Source: Pirellulales bacterium
GTDB taxonomy: Bacteria > Planctomycetota > Planctomycetia > Pirellulales > JACPPG01
Reading direction: 5' to 3'
Assembly (NCBI GenBank): GCA_036490175.1
Contig: DASXEJ010000112.1
Location: forward strand, 1 to 48,955
Length of the DNA stretch: 48,955 bases
Positions 15,782-24,856 of this stretch are shown in pieces (the first letter of the stretch is position 1; the number at the start of each line of letters is the position of its first letter). The notes under the pieces were generated by a model that saw only the letters and a program-made list of their open reading frames with translations, made no database searches and was not told the origin of the DNA. Position numbers and translations under genes: made by a program.

Positions 15782-18208
15782 TTAGCGCGCCTCTACTTCG
15801 CCAGGGCGACGGCTTGTCGCGGCCGCCGATGGCACGGCGCCGTTTCCGCTAGCATGCGGGGACGCGTTAGAGGTGACCCGGCCTCCTATCGATGGCAGCT
15901 CCGTTGTGCCCTCGCGCCAGCGCCACCAAAGTGCCAAAAACGCAGGGACCAGCACCGGCCGAACCACCACAGTGTCTAACAGGACTCCCAGCGACAGAGC
16001 GAACCCCAGTTCCACGATCCCTCGCAGCGTTCCGGTCAGCATCGAAACAAAGCTGCCGGCCATAATCACGCCGCAGCTGGTGATGATCCCGCCGGTCCGT
16101 ATTACAGCCACCCGCAAACCCGCCAATAACCCGCGCCGCTGCTGCTCTTCCAGCACGCGGCTGATCAAGTAAATATTGTAATCCTCGCCGATGGCCACCA
16201 GGATCACAAACAAGAACAAAGGCACTTTCCAATCCAGGCCATCGAAGTCGACATAGACCCAACGGAAAACTAGCTTCGTCGTGCCAAGCGTCACGTAGTA
16301 ACTGAACAACACCGACAGCACGAGATAGATCGAAATCAAAGGCCGTCGCACCAGGGCAATCAGCACGAAATACACGGCCAGCAGCACCAGCCGCTCGATC
16401 AACTGCTGGTCGCTTTGCGTGACGCCGCGCAAATCGCGTGTGCCGGCCGTGGGCCCGGTGTGGTCGAACTCGGCATCACGCCAGTAACTTTCAGGATCGT
16501 GCGACAGTTCTTGTAAATGACCGTCAATCACATCGACCAGGTTGGCTGCCTCGCGCGAGAATGGTTCGTAGCGCGTGACAACGTCAAGTCGCGTGACTTG
16601 CCCACGCAACTCGGGCACTTGCGTCAGGTACAGGGCCTGCGTGCGAGGATGCTTGCGGCTGGCGAGCTTGCGGCGCCCAGCCGCCGTCAGCGGCGTGCTG
16701 CCGGAGCCGGGCTTGTCCCCCAGCGGCTCGGTAACGCTGCGCACGCTGACAATGCCGTCCACGTTGTAGAGTTGTTTGGTGAGCAGGGCAATTTCCCGCT
16801 CTCCCTCAACCGTGTCGAACGCGCCGTTCTTGCTGTAGACCAGCACGGTGATCGGTCCGGTCTCGCCCGCCGAAAAGTGCTCGCGCAACAGCTTCGTGCC
16901 CACCACACTAGCACGCTCGGGCGGTAATTCGCGAATCAAATCGTAACTGATCGGCACGTCGTGCCAACCCGCGTAGGCCAACGGAGACAGAACAACGACG
17001 CTCACCAAAAGGATCGTCGCCGGCCGGGCGATGATCACGCGACTAAGCCGGTCCCAGAATCCACCGTCTGTTTCATCACTGGAAGTGTTTTCCAGCGGCG
17101 GCTTAGTCTGTAAGTGAAACGGCCAGAAAACCAATCGCCCGGTGGCCATCAAAATGGCGGGCGCTAGGGTCAGGCAGGCCAGCAAAGTTACGGCCAGACA
17201 CAATGCGATGGTTGGTCCACTGTTTGAGAATTTACCGAAGTCGGCAAAGAACATCATGCCCAGCCCTACGATGGCCGTCAGCCCGCTGGCTAATACCGCT
17301 TCACCGATATGCTCGACAGCGGTGGCCACCGCCTGGCGGCGATCGAGCCCCCGTTCGACCTCTTCGCGAAAGCGTGAGATCAGAAACAGGCAATAGTCCG
17401 TGCCCGATCCGAACAAAACGACGATGATAAAAATCTTGGTCGTCTTGAACACTTTGTAGTGGCACCACTCGAAATCGGGCAGCGTGCCGAGCTGCGTCAA
17501 CATGGCCACCAGGTCCATCGAGATGACCACCGACACGACAATGGCCGCCAAGGGAATGATGGTTAGCAAGGGCGCGCGATAGACGATCAGCAAAATCGCC
17601 ACCACCAGTAAGACGGTCGCTTTCTCGATGTTTTTGATACTGTCGTTGGCCGCGGCCAGCATATCGCCGCCGACGGCGGCCGATCCGCTAATGCGTACTT
17701 TCAGCCCCGTCGGAAAATCGCTCTCCTGACGCGCCGCCTCGACCATCTGTTCGACGCGTGCCAGGCTCTCGATATTCGCGAAGGTCATGAACTCGCGGTT
17801 CAAGTTGACCATCACCAGTGCCGCCTGACCGTCAGCACTCAAGAGCCGGCGGCCAATCACTTCGGCCTTTGGCGTCACCACACTAACGACTGGCAGGCCA
17901 TGACCCTCGTCCTCGGTAAACCATTCGGCGAGGCGTTCGACCGCACGGCGATCTTCCCCCGTTAGTCCCGAGTCACGCTCGAAGACCAGCACGAACTGGC
18001 TCCGCGAGCGGTTATTGGGAAAGGCCTCGGCCATCAAGCGCTCGCCGCGGACGGTGGTCATGCGGTCGGGCAGGTAGGCCAGGTCACCGTCGTTGGTTAC
18101 CGAGTCCCAGCTGGGCGCGAACCAGCCGATGGCCGGCACCAACGCCACCCAGGCGACGATAATCGCCATCCAATAACGCGCCACGAACTCGCCGAGTCTT
18201 TTGTACAT
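15782..18208 (-). CDS. MMPL/RND family transporter
   Basis: An 808-residue inner-membrane protein with the duplicated RND plan: one N-terminal membrane helix (about 13-31), a soluble loop, five or six helices, then a second helix, loop and helical bundle. Both family signatures are seen in the membrane halves, GSGTDYCLFLISRF and AIGEDYNIYLISR, with the transmembrane Asp of the proton relay. The tail is Ala/Ser/Pro rich and probably cytoplasmic. MMPL proteins export lipids or other hydrophobic compounds; the cargo cannot be read here. There is no adjacent membrane-fusion or outer-membrane gene, which fits the stand-alone MMPL type. The stop is 297 bases from the glnA start, same strand, and the region between holds the glnA promoter. 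Confidence 0.92.
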   Translation of the reverse strand: MYKRLGEFVARYWMAIIVAWVALVPAIGWFAPSWDSVTNDGDLAYLPDRMTTVRGERLMAEAFPNNRSRSQFVLVFERDSGLTGEDRRAVERLAEWFTEDEGHGLPVVSVVTPKAEVIGRRLLSADGQAALVMVNLNREFMTFANIESLARVEQMVEAARQESDFPTGLKVRISGSAAVGGDMLAAANDSIKNIEKATVLLVVAILLIVYRAPLLTIIPLAAIVVSVVISMDLVAMLTQLGTLPDFEWCHYKVFKTTKIFIIVVLFGSGTDYCLFLISRFREEVERGLDRRQAVATAVEHIGEAVLASGLTAIVGLGMMFFADFGKFSNSGPTIALCLAVTLLACLTLAPAILMATGRLVFWPFHLQTKPPLENTSSDETDGGFWDRLSRVIIARPATILLVSVVVLSPLAYAGWHDVPISYDLIRELPPERASVVGTKLLREHFSAGETGPITVLVYSKNGAFDTVEGEREIALLTKQLYNVDGIVSVRSVTEPLGDKPGSGSTPLTAAGRRKLASRKHPRTQALYLTQVPELRGQVTRLDVVTRYEPFSREAANLVDVIDGHLQELSHDPESYWRDAEFDHTGPTAGTRDLRGVTQSDQQLIERLVLLAVYFVLIALVRRPLISIYLVLSVLFSYYVTLGTTKLVFRWVYVDFDGLDWKVPLFLFVILVAIGEDYNIYLISRVLEEQQRRGLLAGLRVAVIRTGGIITSCGVIMAGSFVSMLTGTLRGIVELGFALSLGVLLDTVVVRPVLVPAFLALWWRWREGTTELPSIGGRVTSNASPHASGNGAVPSAAATSRRPGEVEAR

Positions 18209-18607
18209 CGAGAAGTAAGGACGAGTTTCGCCGGCGGAGGTAATGAGGAAACGGCTCGACTTCTGATACGCCCTCAGTCGATCCTACCCGGTTCAAGGCC
18301 GCAGTCCAGTACACAATAATCTCTGGGGCTGGCGAGCCGTGGGACAGACCGTCACGCTGAGCGTTTGTTTCCGTAAGAATAATCTAGCCATCGCCCAAAG
18401 TGCGCCACACCTTGCCCAACCGGAGTTATTGCTCCTGATGGCATCCACCCGGGACGGCACCCTAACTGGCTGGCCAAGGCGAATTTGGTATACATGGTCG
18501 CAATCGACCTGGGCGATTTTATGATCGAACTAGCCCCTGCGGTTTTGCACGGTGGGCGTTTCTCAGGAACGAAGTCGCTTCGCACCCAATCCCCTTGAGC
18601 CACAACG
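18209..18607. other. Divergent intergenic region, about 400 bases
   Basis: It separates the MMPL gene (minus) and the uronate-isomerase-like gene (plus). On the plus strand TGGTATACA (18486-18494) resembles an extended -10 box, without a good -35; it would leave a leader of over 100 bases. No open frame, RNA or repeat is recognised. Confidence 0.35.
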
Positions 18608-19897
18608 ATGTCCGCCGCACTTCGCCAACGTTTGTTTGACGAGCTCGATCGAATGGTCCTGATCGACCCGCATACACACATCAATCCTCATGCGCCGGCT
18701 GCGACGACGTTAGCCGACGTGCTGGGTTATCACTACTACACCGAGCTCGCACATTCGGCCGGCATGCCCAAGGCGAGAATCGAAGAGCCAGGCCTCGACC
18801 TGAAGGAGAAAGTCTGCCGCCTGGTCGAATGTCTGGCCCCCTTGGATAACACGATCCAATACAGTTGGCTGATGGAGATGGCCCGCGCGCTATTCGACTT
18901 TCGTGACGAACGCGTCACGCTGGCGAACTGGGAGGTGCTCTATGACACGGCCGCGGCGCGGATGCAATCTTCCGATTGGGCCGCACAGGTATTGGCCAAG
19001 AGCCGCCTGGAAGCCGTTTTCCTTACTAACGATTTCGACGATCCGCTCGCCGGGTTCGACACGCGCGTTTATATCCCCTGTTTGCGAACTGACGACCTGG
19101 TGTTTCACCTTGGCAAGCCCGAGGTGCGGGCCCGGCTGGAAAAAGCATCCGGCGTCTCGGTGAACTCCGCGGCGCAGTTGCGGCAGGCAGTGGGCCAGCG
19201 GTTCGAGCATTTCAAACATCACGGGGCCAGAGCCTGCGCTATCTCGTTACCGCCGGACTTTGCCCCCACGCGAGTTAGCACGAGCTCCGCCGACACGGCC
19301 CTGGCGGCGCTCGGTAAACAAGGCGTTGCGGCGTCGGTTGAACATCGGCGCGATGCCGCAAACTACGTTTTCTGGACCCTGGCAGAGTATTGCGCGGATT
19401 TCCATTTGCCCTTCGATCTGATGATTGGCGTCAATCGCGCCGTCTACCAGGCCGGCGTTTTTCGGGGACAAGACCTGTATGACAGCCGCGTCTCTTTGAT
19501 TCAATACCGCGAGCTTTTCAACGCGTTTCCCCAGGTCGTGTTTCCGATTTCGGTGCTGGCCAGCGTGACAAATCAGGAACTGGTCAGCTATAGCTGGATC
19601 TTTCCCAACGTGGTCACCAACGGGCATTGGTGGTATTCCAACACGCCCACCTATATCGAACACGACGCCGCGGCGAGGCTCGAAGCGGTGCCGCGTACCA
19701 AGCAGATCGGCTACTACAGCGACATGTACAAGCTGGAGTTCGCTTTGCCAAAATTCGCCATGTACAAGCGCATCCTGGCAAAGATTCTCGCCGAACGATA
19801 TTGCGTCGACCGTGGTTGGAGCGAGGGCCGGGCCTTGGAACTAGGCCGGCAGGTGTTGCGCGGGAACGTCGAGACGATTTTTTTCGACGCCAAGTAG
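18608..19897 (+). CDS. Uronate (glucuronate) isomerase-like protein, amidohydrolase fold
   Basis: A 429-residue protein related to uronate isomerase, a divergent amidohydrolase-superfamily TIM barrel. The N-terminal metal motif is present as IDPHTHINPH (Asp20, His22, His24). Later features are HWWYSNTP and the GYYSDMYKLEF block near the C-terminus, similar to the H-W-W-F and D-S-R-x-x-x-S-Y region of UxaC. If active it would interconvert glucuronate/fructuronate or a related acid. It is a little shorter than E. coli UxaC (470 aa), and planctomycete members may have other substrates. There are no uxuA/uxuB partners nearby. The start has only a weak ribosome binding site (TTGAG). Confidence 0.75.
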   Translation: MSAALRQRLFDELDRMVLIDPHTHINPHAPAATTLADVLGYHYYTELAHSAGMPKARIEEPGLDLKEKVCRLVECLAPLDNTIQYSWLMEMARALFDFRDERVTLANWEVLYDTAAARMQSSDWAAQVLAKSRLEAVFLTNDFDDPLAGFDTRVYIPCLRTDDLVFHLGKPEVRARLEKASGVSVNSAAQLRQAVGQRFEHFKHHGARACAISLPPDFAPTRVSTSSADTALAALGKQGVAASVEHRRDAANYVFWTLAEYCADFHLPFDLMIGVNRAVYQAGVFRGQDLYDSRVSLIQYRELFNAFPQVVFPISVLASVTNQELVSYSWIFPNVVTNGHWWYSNTPTYIEHDAAARLEAVPRTKQIGYYSDMYKLEFALPKFAMYKRILAKILAERYCVDRGWSEGRALELGRQVLRGNVETIFFDAK

Positions 19898-19982
19898 CAT
19901 TACGTCGGGCAGCACCAAGCGGATCCGACGCTAGTTATCCGCGCCACATCTGGCTGAAGGGCATATCCGCGACGGGCATCCG

Positions 19983-20720
19983 TTACGCCTTGACCAACTC
20001 TACGCAGATGCCGCCGGCGCGGAAGATCTTGTGCATCCGCGAGAACCAAAGTTCCTTGTTCCACACTAGGCCTAGGTCCTGGCAGGTATTGTACAACTCC
20101 TGGCGATTGTACGTGCGGCAGCACCACAAACGGCTCGTCCATGCGCCCGAGAAACTATCTTCGGTCGCCAGCAACAGCATCTTCGCCCCGGGACGCATCA
20201 CGCGTGCCAGTTCTGCCAAGCCGCTGCGCGCCTCGGGCAGATGTTCGAGCACGTAACCGCAGGTGATGCAATCGAACGACTCATTGGCAAACGGTAAACG
20301 CGTCAGGTCGGCCACTAGGTGGCGCGGGGCGTCGCTCTTGAGACGATTCCGCGCACGTCGCAGCATCTCGAACGACAGATCAAAGCAGGTAAGATGCGCG
20401 TCTTCGTCGGCGTACTTCAATAGATGCTTGGCAATCTGGCCGGCGCCGCTTCCCACGTCGAGAATCTGCTTCGCCCCGCGCAAATCGAACTTTCGCTCGC
20501 GCAGCAGGCGATCTCCCAGCGCCATATGACCGGAAAGCAGACTGGCAGTAGCCAATAGCGCGCCCTGCGGTCCATCGTAGACGTCGCGCACCTTCTCACG
20601 GTACTCTTCGTAACTAACCCGACGAATCAGGTCGTTCTCGACGATCTTGTTGATGGCGTTCTTAAGCGGCCGCGCGGACTGCTTTTTTTGGCGCCTGCGC
20701 AACGACGTTTTGGTGATCAT
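19983..20720 (-). CDS. Class I SAM-dependent methyltransferase
   Basis: About 245 residues from ATG 20720; a longer frame from 20765 adds only Arg-rich sequence and is less likely. After a basic N-terminus (TKTSLRRRQKKQ) comes the methyltransferase domain with ILDVGSGAGQIAKHLL (SAM loop, motif I), CFDLS (motif II acidic residue), ADLTRLPFANESFDCITCGYVLEHL (motifs III-IV, in part) and RVMRPGAKMLLL (motif V). This is the Methyltransf_11 type, acting on small molecules or lipids. It lies 60 bases after the BatA-vWA gene on the same strand and may be its last operon member, though no link in function is known. The C-terminus has several Cys and Trp residues. Confidence 0.88.
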   Translation of the reverse strand: MITKTSLRRRQKKQSARPLKNAINKIVENDLIRRVSYEEYREKVRDVYDGPQGALLATASLLSGHMALGDRLLRERKFDLRGAKQILDVGSGAGQIAKHLLKYADEDAHLTCFDLSFEMLRRARNRLKSDAPRHLVADLTRLPFANESFDCITCGYVLEHLPEARSGLAELARVMRPGAKMLLLATEDSFSGAWTSRLWCCRTYNRQELYNTCQDLGLVWNKELWFSRMHKIFRAGGICVELVKA

Positions 20721-20780
20721 GTGGGTCCCAGTGTCGCAAATCCCAGGGCGCCGTCGTCTGGGCAATAGGCAGGACGCAAA

Positions 20781-22751
20781 CTATAGGTAAGCTCGACGAT
20801 TGTAGATATACCACTCACACAACAGAATTGCCAAGGCCCCCAACAGAATCCACTTCCAGCCATCGCGGCGAGCCGGCTCCCAACCTTGACCGCTGGCGAC
20901 CTCGTTGTGACCGATCTTCAATACGCGATCTGGCACGATCTTGATGTCGCTTTCGCTCGGATCGAACAAGTTTACCGCAAAAGCGTCAACTGCGGCACGC
21001 CCTTCGCGCACCTGATACAACCCGACCCGGTTGATCCCTGCAAAATGGAAAATATTATGCTTGTCCCGCGCCACATCGACCGCTGCCGCGTCGGGGCCAG
21101 GAGGCACGATCGTCAATTGCTGGGCGTCGGTGCTTGGTCGCAGTGCGATTGGGTGGCCTGGCAGAACTGTAGCGGTATTACGGACTTCGCGGTTCCCGCC
21201 CAAATATCCCAGCATATTGAGAACAAAAACCGGAAAACTTGGGCGCACCGGCCAGTTCGTGCCAATGCGGTCCTCGCCGACCAACTCGAAGCCGGTCACC
21301 ACGTCCTCGAATCCCGCGCGAGGTGCAACCGACATGAGCGGCCCGGCCGTCGAGTCAATCAACACTGTGCCACCTTGCGGCGGCGCTAGGGGACGGGCCT
21401 CTATCACCAATACGTCGGACATATCGAGCCACTGCATCAGCGGATGAGCGCGATTAATATCGATGATCTGCGGTACGCTCACCAGGTCTTTCTGCCGCCA
21501 GGCATCTCCCGGCGGCAGCGTGCCGATATACAGAGTGTTCGTTTGCGGAGCCTCTTCGGGACGACAGCGATCGTAAATCACCATGTCCCAGGCCCCCGTG
21601 GCCGCCGCCTGCCGATACTGGGGAGTGGTAAGAAAATCTGGCCCCTTTTGGGTAACCTCGGCAGCCTCCCGCGCGCGTTCGGTTCGCAGAGCAGTCTGCA
21701 ACGGCTCGTTGCCGGGCGTGACCAGCAGCACGCGGCTACGTCGCGGCGAATGCACCACGGTCCAGGCATTATTGTCGACGGCCAGATCATCGGAGTGCGC
21801 CAGCCGCAACTCCAGCGCGCCCTCGGTTACGTGTTCCAGGTCGAAGCTGACTCCTGTCGATTTGCCCGCTGGAATGGTCACCCCTTGCGCGTCGATCAAT
21901 TCTTCAGCGAGTCGCAATTCTACGTCCAACTTCACATCGCGCAGGCCGCTATTCTCCAGGCGCGCAAAGGCCTGAATCTTCTCGGCGTCGGTTTCGTTGC
22001 GGGCGGTACTAAAGGCCACGATGGCTACATTGGCTGCCTCGGGCGAACCGATCCACACCGGGGGTGTCGGCTCCAGATTGCCCAACGAGAATTCTGTATC
22101 GTTGGCAAAATTGCCATCGCTGAAGAAAAACAATTGCGCCGGCAAAGCCTCGGCCACCTGCGTATCGCGAATATCGGTGGCGCTGCGCCCCGGATTGGCG
22201 AGCACGCTGGCGACGCGCAACGCTTCGCTAATCGAAGTCGGCTTGTCGGTAGGTTGGATCAACTCCAGCCGCCGCCGCAATTCGCCGCGATTGTCGGTAA
22301 ACATCTGCTCCACGCGGGCGGCGTCCGAAAAGCTGACGATCATTGCCACGTCGCCCGAGCGCATCTGATCGATCAACTCTCGCACCCGCGTCTTGGCTTC
22401 ATCCAGCCGCGTGGGTAACACGTCCGTGGCCCCCATGCTTGCCGAATTGTCGACCAGGAAGATCAACCGATCGCGCGTAAACTGCGAGCCTTGCCAGGCC
22501 GGCCGCAACAGTACTAACGCCAACAGAGCCAGCATCAACAGCTGCAAGAGCAGCAGCAAACTCTGCCGCAGCCGCTGCCAAATGCTGTTCACGTGCAAGT
22601 CTTCGATCGACTTGTGCCAGAGGTATGTGCTGGGCACTTCCAGTGGCTGCCGCTTGAGCTTGAGAAAGTACAGCGCAATGATCGCCGGCGGCACGAGCCC
22701 CAACAGGCCCCATTGCCACGGCGAAAGCATATTGGACCACTCGGGCATCAT
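20781..22751 (-). CDS. BatA/vWA domain membrane protein
   Basis: About 656 residues from ATG 22751, whose first bases overlap the TGA of the DUF58 gene (ATGA), which fixes the start and implies translational coupling. Two N-terminal membrane helices (about 13-30 and 63-83) frame the LKRQPLEVPSTYLW segment typical of the BatA aerotolerance domain. A von Willebrand A domain follows with the metal-ion motif DNSAS (101-105). The middle is a predicted beta-rich extracytoplasmic part, and the C-terminus ends in a further helix (GWKWILLGALAILLCEWYIY). It is usually membrane-bound with the vWA domain facing the periplasm and working with a MoxR ATPase. The gene is second to last in the MoxR cluster. 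Confidence 0.9.
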   Translation of the reverse strand: MMPEWSNMLSPWQWGLLGLVPPAIIALYFLKLKRQPLEVPSTYLWHKSIEDLHVNSIWQRLRQSLLLLLQLLMLALLALVLLRPAWQGSQFTRDRLIFLVDNSASMGATDVLPTRLDEAKTRVRELIDQMRSGDVAMIVSFSDAARVEQMFTDNRGELRRRLELIQPTDKPTSISEALRVASVLANPGRSATDIRDTQVAEALPAQLFFFSDGNFANDTEFSLGNLEPTPPVWIGSPEAANVAIVAFSTARNETDAEKIQAFARLENSGLRDVKLDVELRLAEELIDAQGVTIPAGKSTGVSFDLEHVTEGALELRLAHSDDLAVDNNAWTVVHSPRRSRVLLVTPGNEPLQTALRTERAREAAEVTQKGPDFLTTPQYRQAAATGAWDMVIYDRCRPEEAPQTNTLYIGTLPPGDAWRQKDLVSVPQIIDINRAHPLMQWLDMSDVLVIEARPLAPPQGGTVLIDSTAGPLMSVAPRAGFEDVVTGFELVGEDRIGTNWPVRPSFPVFVLNMLGYLGGNREVRNTATVLPGHPIALRPSTDAQQLTIVPPGPDAAAVDVARDKHNIFHFAGINRVGLYQVREGRAAVDAFAVNLFDPSESDIKIVPDRVLKIGHNEVASGQGWEPARRDGWKWILLGALAILLCEWYIYNRRAYL

Positions 22752-23662
22752 CGCAGCAGTCCCCGCTCGCGCAGATAACCGGTCACCAACTGATCCACAG
22801 GCTGGCTGCTGCGCGCCAGCAGATAACCCATGCCGCGCCGCGTGCAAAATTCTTGCAAGCCAGAGACAAACGCCGCGAGTGTCTGCTTGTACCGCTTGAG
22901 CAGCGGAATGCTGACCGAAATCTCGGTCTCATCCTCGTCTTCGCAATCGATCAACCGCAAGTCCCCCTTGATGTCGGGTTCGACTTCTTCCTCGGCCAGA
23001 ATCTGCACGATGTAGGGATCCATCCGCTGCGCCATCAGATAGCGTAGCCCCTCTTCGTAGCCGTTCTTGTCCATCATGTCGCTGATCAATACGACGATCC
23101 CACGCCCCGAGTTGCGCAGGCAGAAGTTTTTGATGCCGGTCGCCAGCGACACGGTCTCGGTGGGCTGAATGCCGTTCAAGTAATCGAGCATCCGCCATAC
23201 GCTCTGCCGGCCGCGCAATGAGGGGCCAGGCTGGGCAACAGGCTGGCCGAGTGTTTCGATCTTTACCCGGTCCGAGCGGATGAGCCCGATAAACCCCAGC
23301 GCCGCTGCCAGACGTTTGGCGAACTCCAGTTTGGTCGGGCTGCCGAAGTTCATGGACTCGCTGGTGTCGACCAACGCGTAAAAATGTAGATCCTCCTCTT
23401 CCAGAAACAGCTTCAGGAACAAGCGATCGAGCCGTGCGTAGGTATTCCAATCGACAAACCGCAGGTCGTCCCCCGGAACATAGTTGCGAAAATCCGCGAA
23501 TTCGACACTTTGCCCCTTGCGCAAGCTGCGTCGCTCGCCTTTGATGCGGCCGCGAAAAATCTTGCGGCTCACCAGTTCCAGCCGCTCGAGCTGGGCGAGC
23601 AGTTCAGGACTCAAAAGCGGGACGTCGGCCGTAGACATGGTTGGTTGCTTCTCGTTATTCAT
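22748..23662 (-). CDS. DUF58 domain protein (vWA-like)
   Basis: A 304-residue DUF58 protein, nearly always encoded beside MoxR AAA+ ATPases. Visible: SRKIFRGRIKGERRS, the hallmark G-x-S-V-E-F-A-D-F-R-x-Y-x-x-G-D-D segment (about 50-66), DLRFVDWNTYARL (67-79) and a vWA metal site DTSES (99-103). No signal peptide, so cytoplasmic. It starts at 23662; a second ATG at 23638 (MSTADV) is equally possible because neither has a clear ribosome binding site. It follows the MoxR gene by 39 bases and overlaps the BatA gene by four. Probably the adaptor between the ATPase and the membrane vWA protein. Confidence 0.95.
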   Translation of the reverse strand: MNNEKQPTMSTADVPLLSPELLAQLERLELVSRKIFRGRIKGERRSLRKGQSVEFADFRNYVPGDDLRFVDWNTYARLDRLFLKLFLEEEDLHFYALVDTSESMNFGSPTKLEFAKRLAAALGFIGLIRSDRVKIETLGQPVAQPGPSLRGRQSVWRMLDYLNGIQPTETVSLATGIKNFCLRNSGRGIVVLISDMMDKNGYEEGLRYLMAQRMDPYIVQILAEEEVEPDIKGDLRLIDCEDEDETEISVSIPLLKRYKQTLAAFVSGLQEFCTRRGMGYLLARSSQPVDQLVTGYLRERGLLR

Positions 23663-23701
23663 GCATCAGGGACGTTTCGTCGACAGCACGCTGTAGAACT
23701 A

Positions 23702-24718
23702 TTAAGCGGCCGCGGACTCCTCCGACTTCTCTGGCACGGCTTCCAGCAGGTCGAGCAAGATCTTGTCGCTCGTGATTCCTTCGGCCTGCGCCTCGAAATT
23801 CGGAATCACGCGGTGTCGCATGGCCGCCAGGTAGGTGCGACGCACGTCCTCGAAGCTAACGTTGTAGCGGCGTTCCAGCAAAGCCCGCATCTTCGACGCC
23901 AGCGCCAGCGATTGGGCACCGCGCGGGCTCGCGCCCCAGCGTAGATACTTGTTGGTCGCCGGGAACGCGAACGGACTTTCGGGATGCGTGGCTAGTGTCA
24001 GGCGGACGATGTAATCTTGCACGTGAGGTGCCAAGACCACTTCGCGGATCAGCTTCTGCCAGCGGATGATTTCGCTGCCGTCCATGACCTTAATCGGTCG
24101 CACGTCGACTCCGCGCGTCGTGCGGTCGATGATCGTGGCCAGTTCTGCGCGGTTCGAGTAGCCCACCACGAGCTTGAAGAAGAAGCGGTCTAATTGCGCC
24201 TCTGGGAGTGGATACGTTCCTTCCTGCTCGATCGGGTTCTGGGTGGCCAGCACGAAGAAGGGCTTTTCGAGCACGTAGCGGTGCCCCGCCGCCGTGACGG
24301 TTCCCTCCTGCATCGTTTCCAGCATCGCAGACTGCGTCTTGGGCGTGGCACGATTGATTTCGTCAGCTAGGCAGATCTGCGTGAAGATGGGGCCCTTTTG
24401 GAACTCGAAAACCCGTTTTCCATCGGGCGCTTCGACCACCATGTTTGTGCCCAGGATGTCGGCCGGCATTAGGTCGGGCGTGAATTGGATGCGCGAAAAG
24501 TCCAGGTCGAGCACCTCGGCGAGTGTTCGCACGAGCAACGTTTTTCCCAACCCGGGGACCCCTTCCAACAGGCAATGTCCGCCGACGAAGAGGCAGGTTA
24601 GCACTCCGTCGACAATCTCGTCGTGGCCGACGATGACGCGGCCCAACTGCTCGCGCACGGCGCGGAAGCGATTCAGAAACTCCTCACTCTGCTTTTCCAT
24701 CGACTCGCCCATACTCAT
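23702..24718 (-). CDS. MoxR-type AAA+ ATPase
   Basis: A 338-residue MoxR ATPase. Walker A is GVPGLGKT (53-60), Walker B is ICLADE (about 115-120) followed by INRATPKTQSAMLE, sensor 1 is Asn161 (ATQNPIEQEGTYPLPEAQ), and the arginine-finger region is EAQLDRFFFK. The start has a good ribosome binding site (AAGGA). MoxR proteins act as chaperone-like remodelling ATPases with vWA partners, here those of the three vWA-type genes around it. It is read in the same direction as the 1013-aa vWA gene, 138 bases downstream of it, so an internal promoter is possible. Confidence 0.97.
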   Translation of the reverse strand: MSMGESMEKQSEEFLNRFRAVREQLGRVIVGHDEIVDGVLTCLFVGGHCLLEGVPGLGKTLLVRTLAEVLDLDFSRIQFTPDLMPADILGTNMVVEAPDGKRVFEFQKGPIFTQICLADEINRATPKTQSAMLETMQEGTVTAAGHRYVLEKPFFVLATQNPIEQEGTYPLPEAQLDRFFFKLVVGYSNRAELATIIDRTTRGVDVRPIKVMDGSEIIRWQKLIREVVLAPHVQDYIVRLTLATHPESPFAFPATNKYLRWGASPRGAQSLALASKMRALLERRYNVSFEDVRRTYLAAMRHRVIPNFEAQAEGITSDKILLDLLEAVPEKSEESAAA

Positions 24719-24856
24719 GCGCGCGGTTCCTTGTGCTGTGAAAATGGCCGCAGATCATTCCTCCACGGCCGGCAGGATGACGTGTTGTTTATGATCTGTT
24801 CACCCGAATCGAGTATTGCTCTTCATGTTCCGGATTCATTTTTTTGGCTCCGGCCG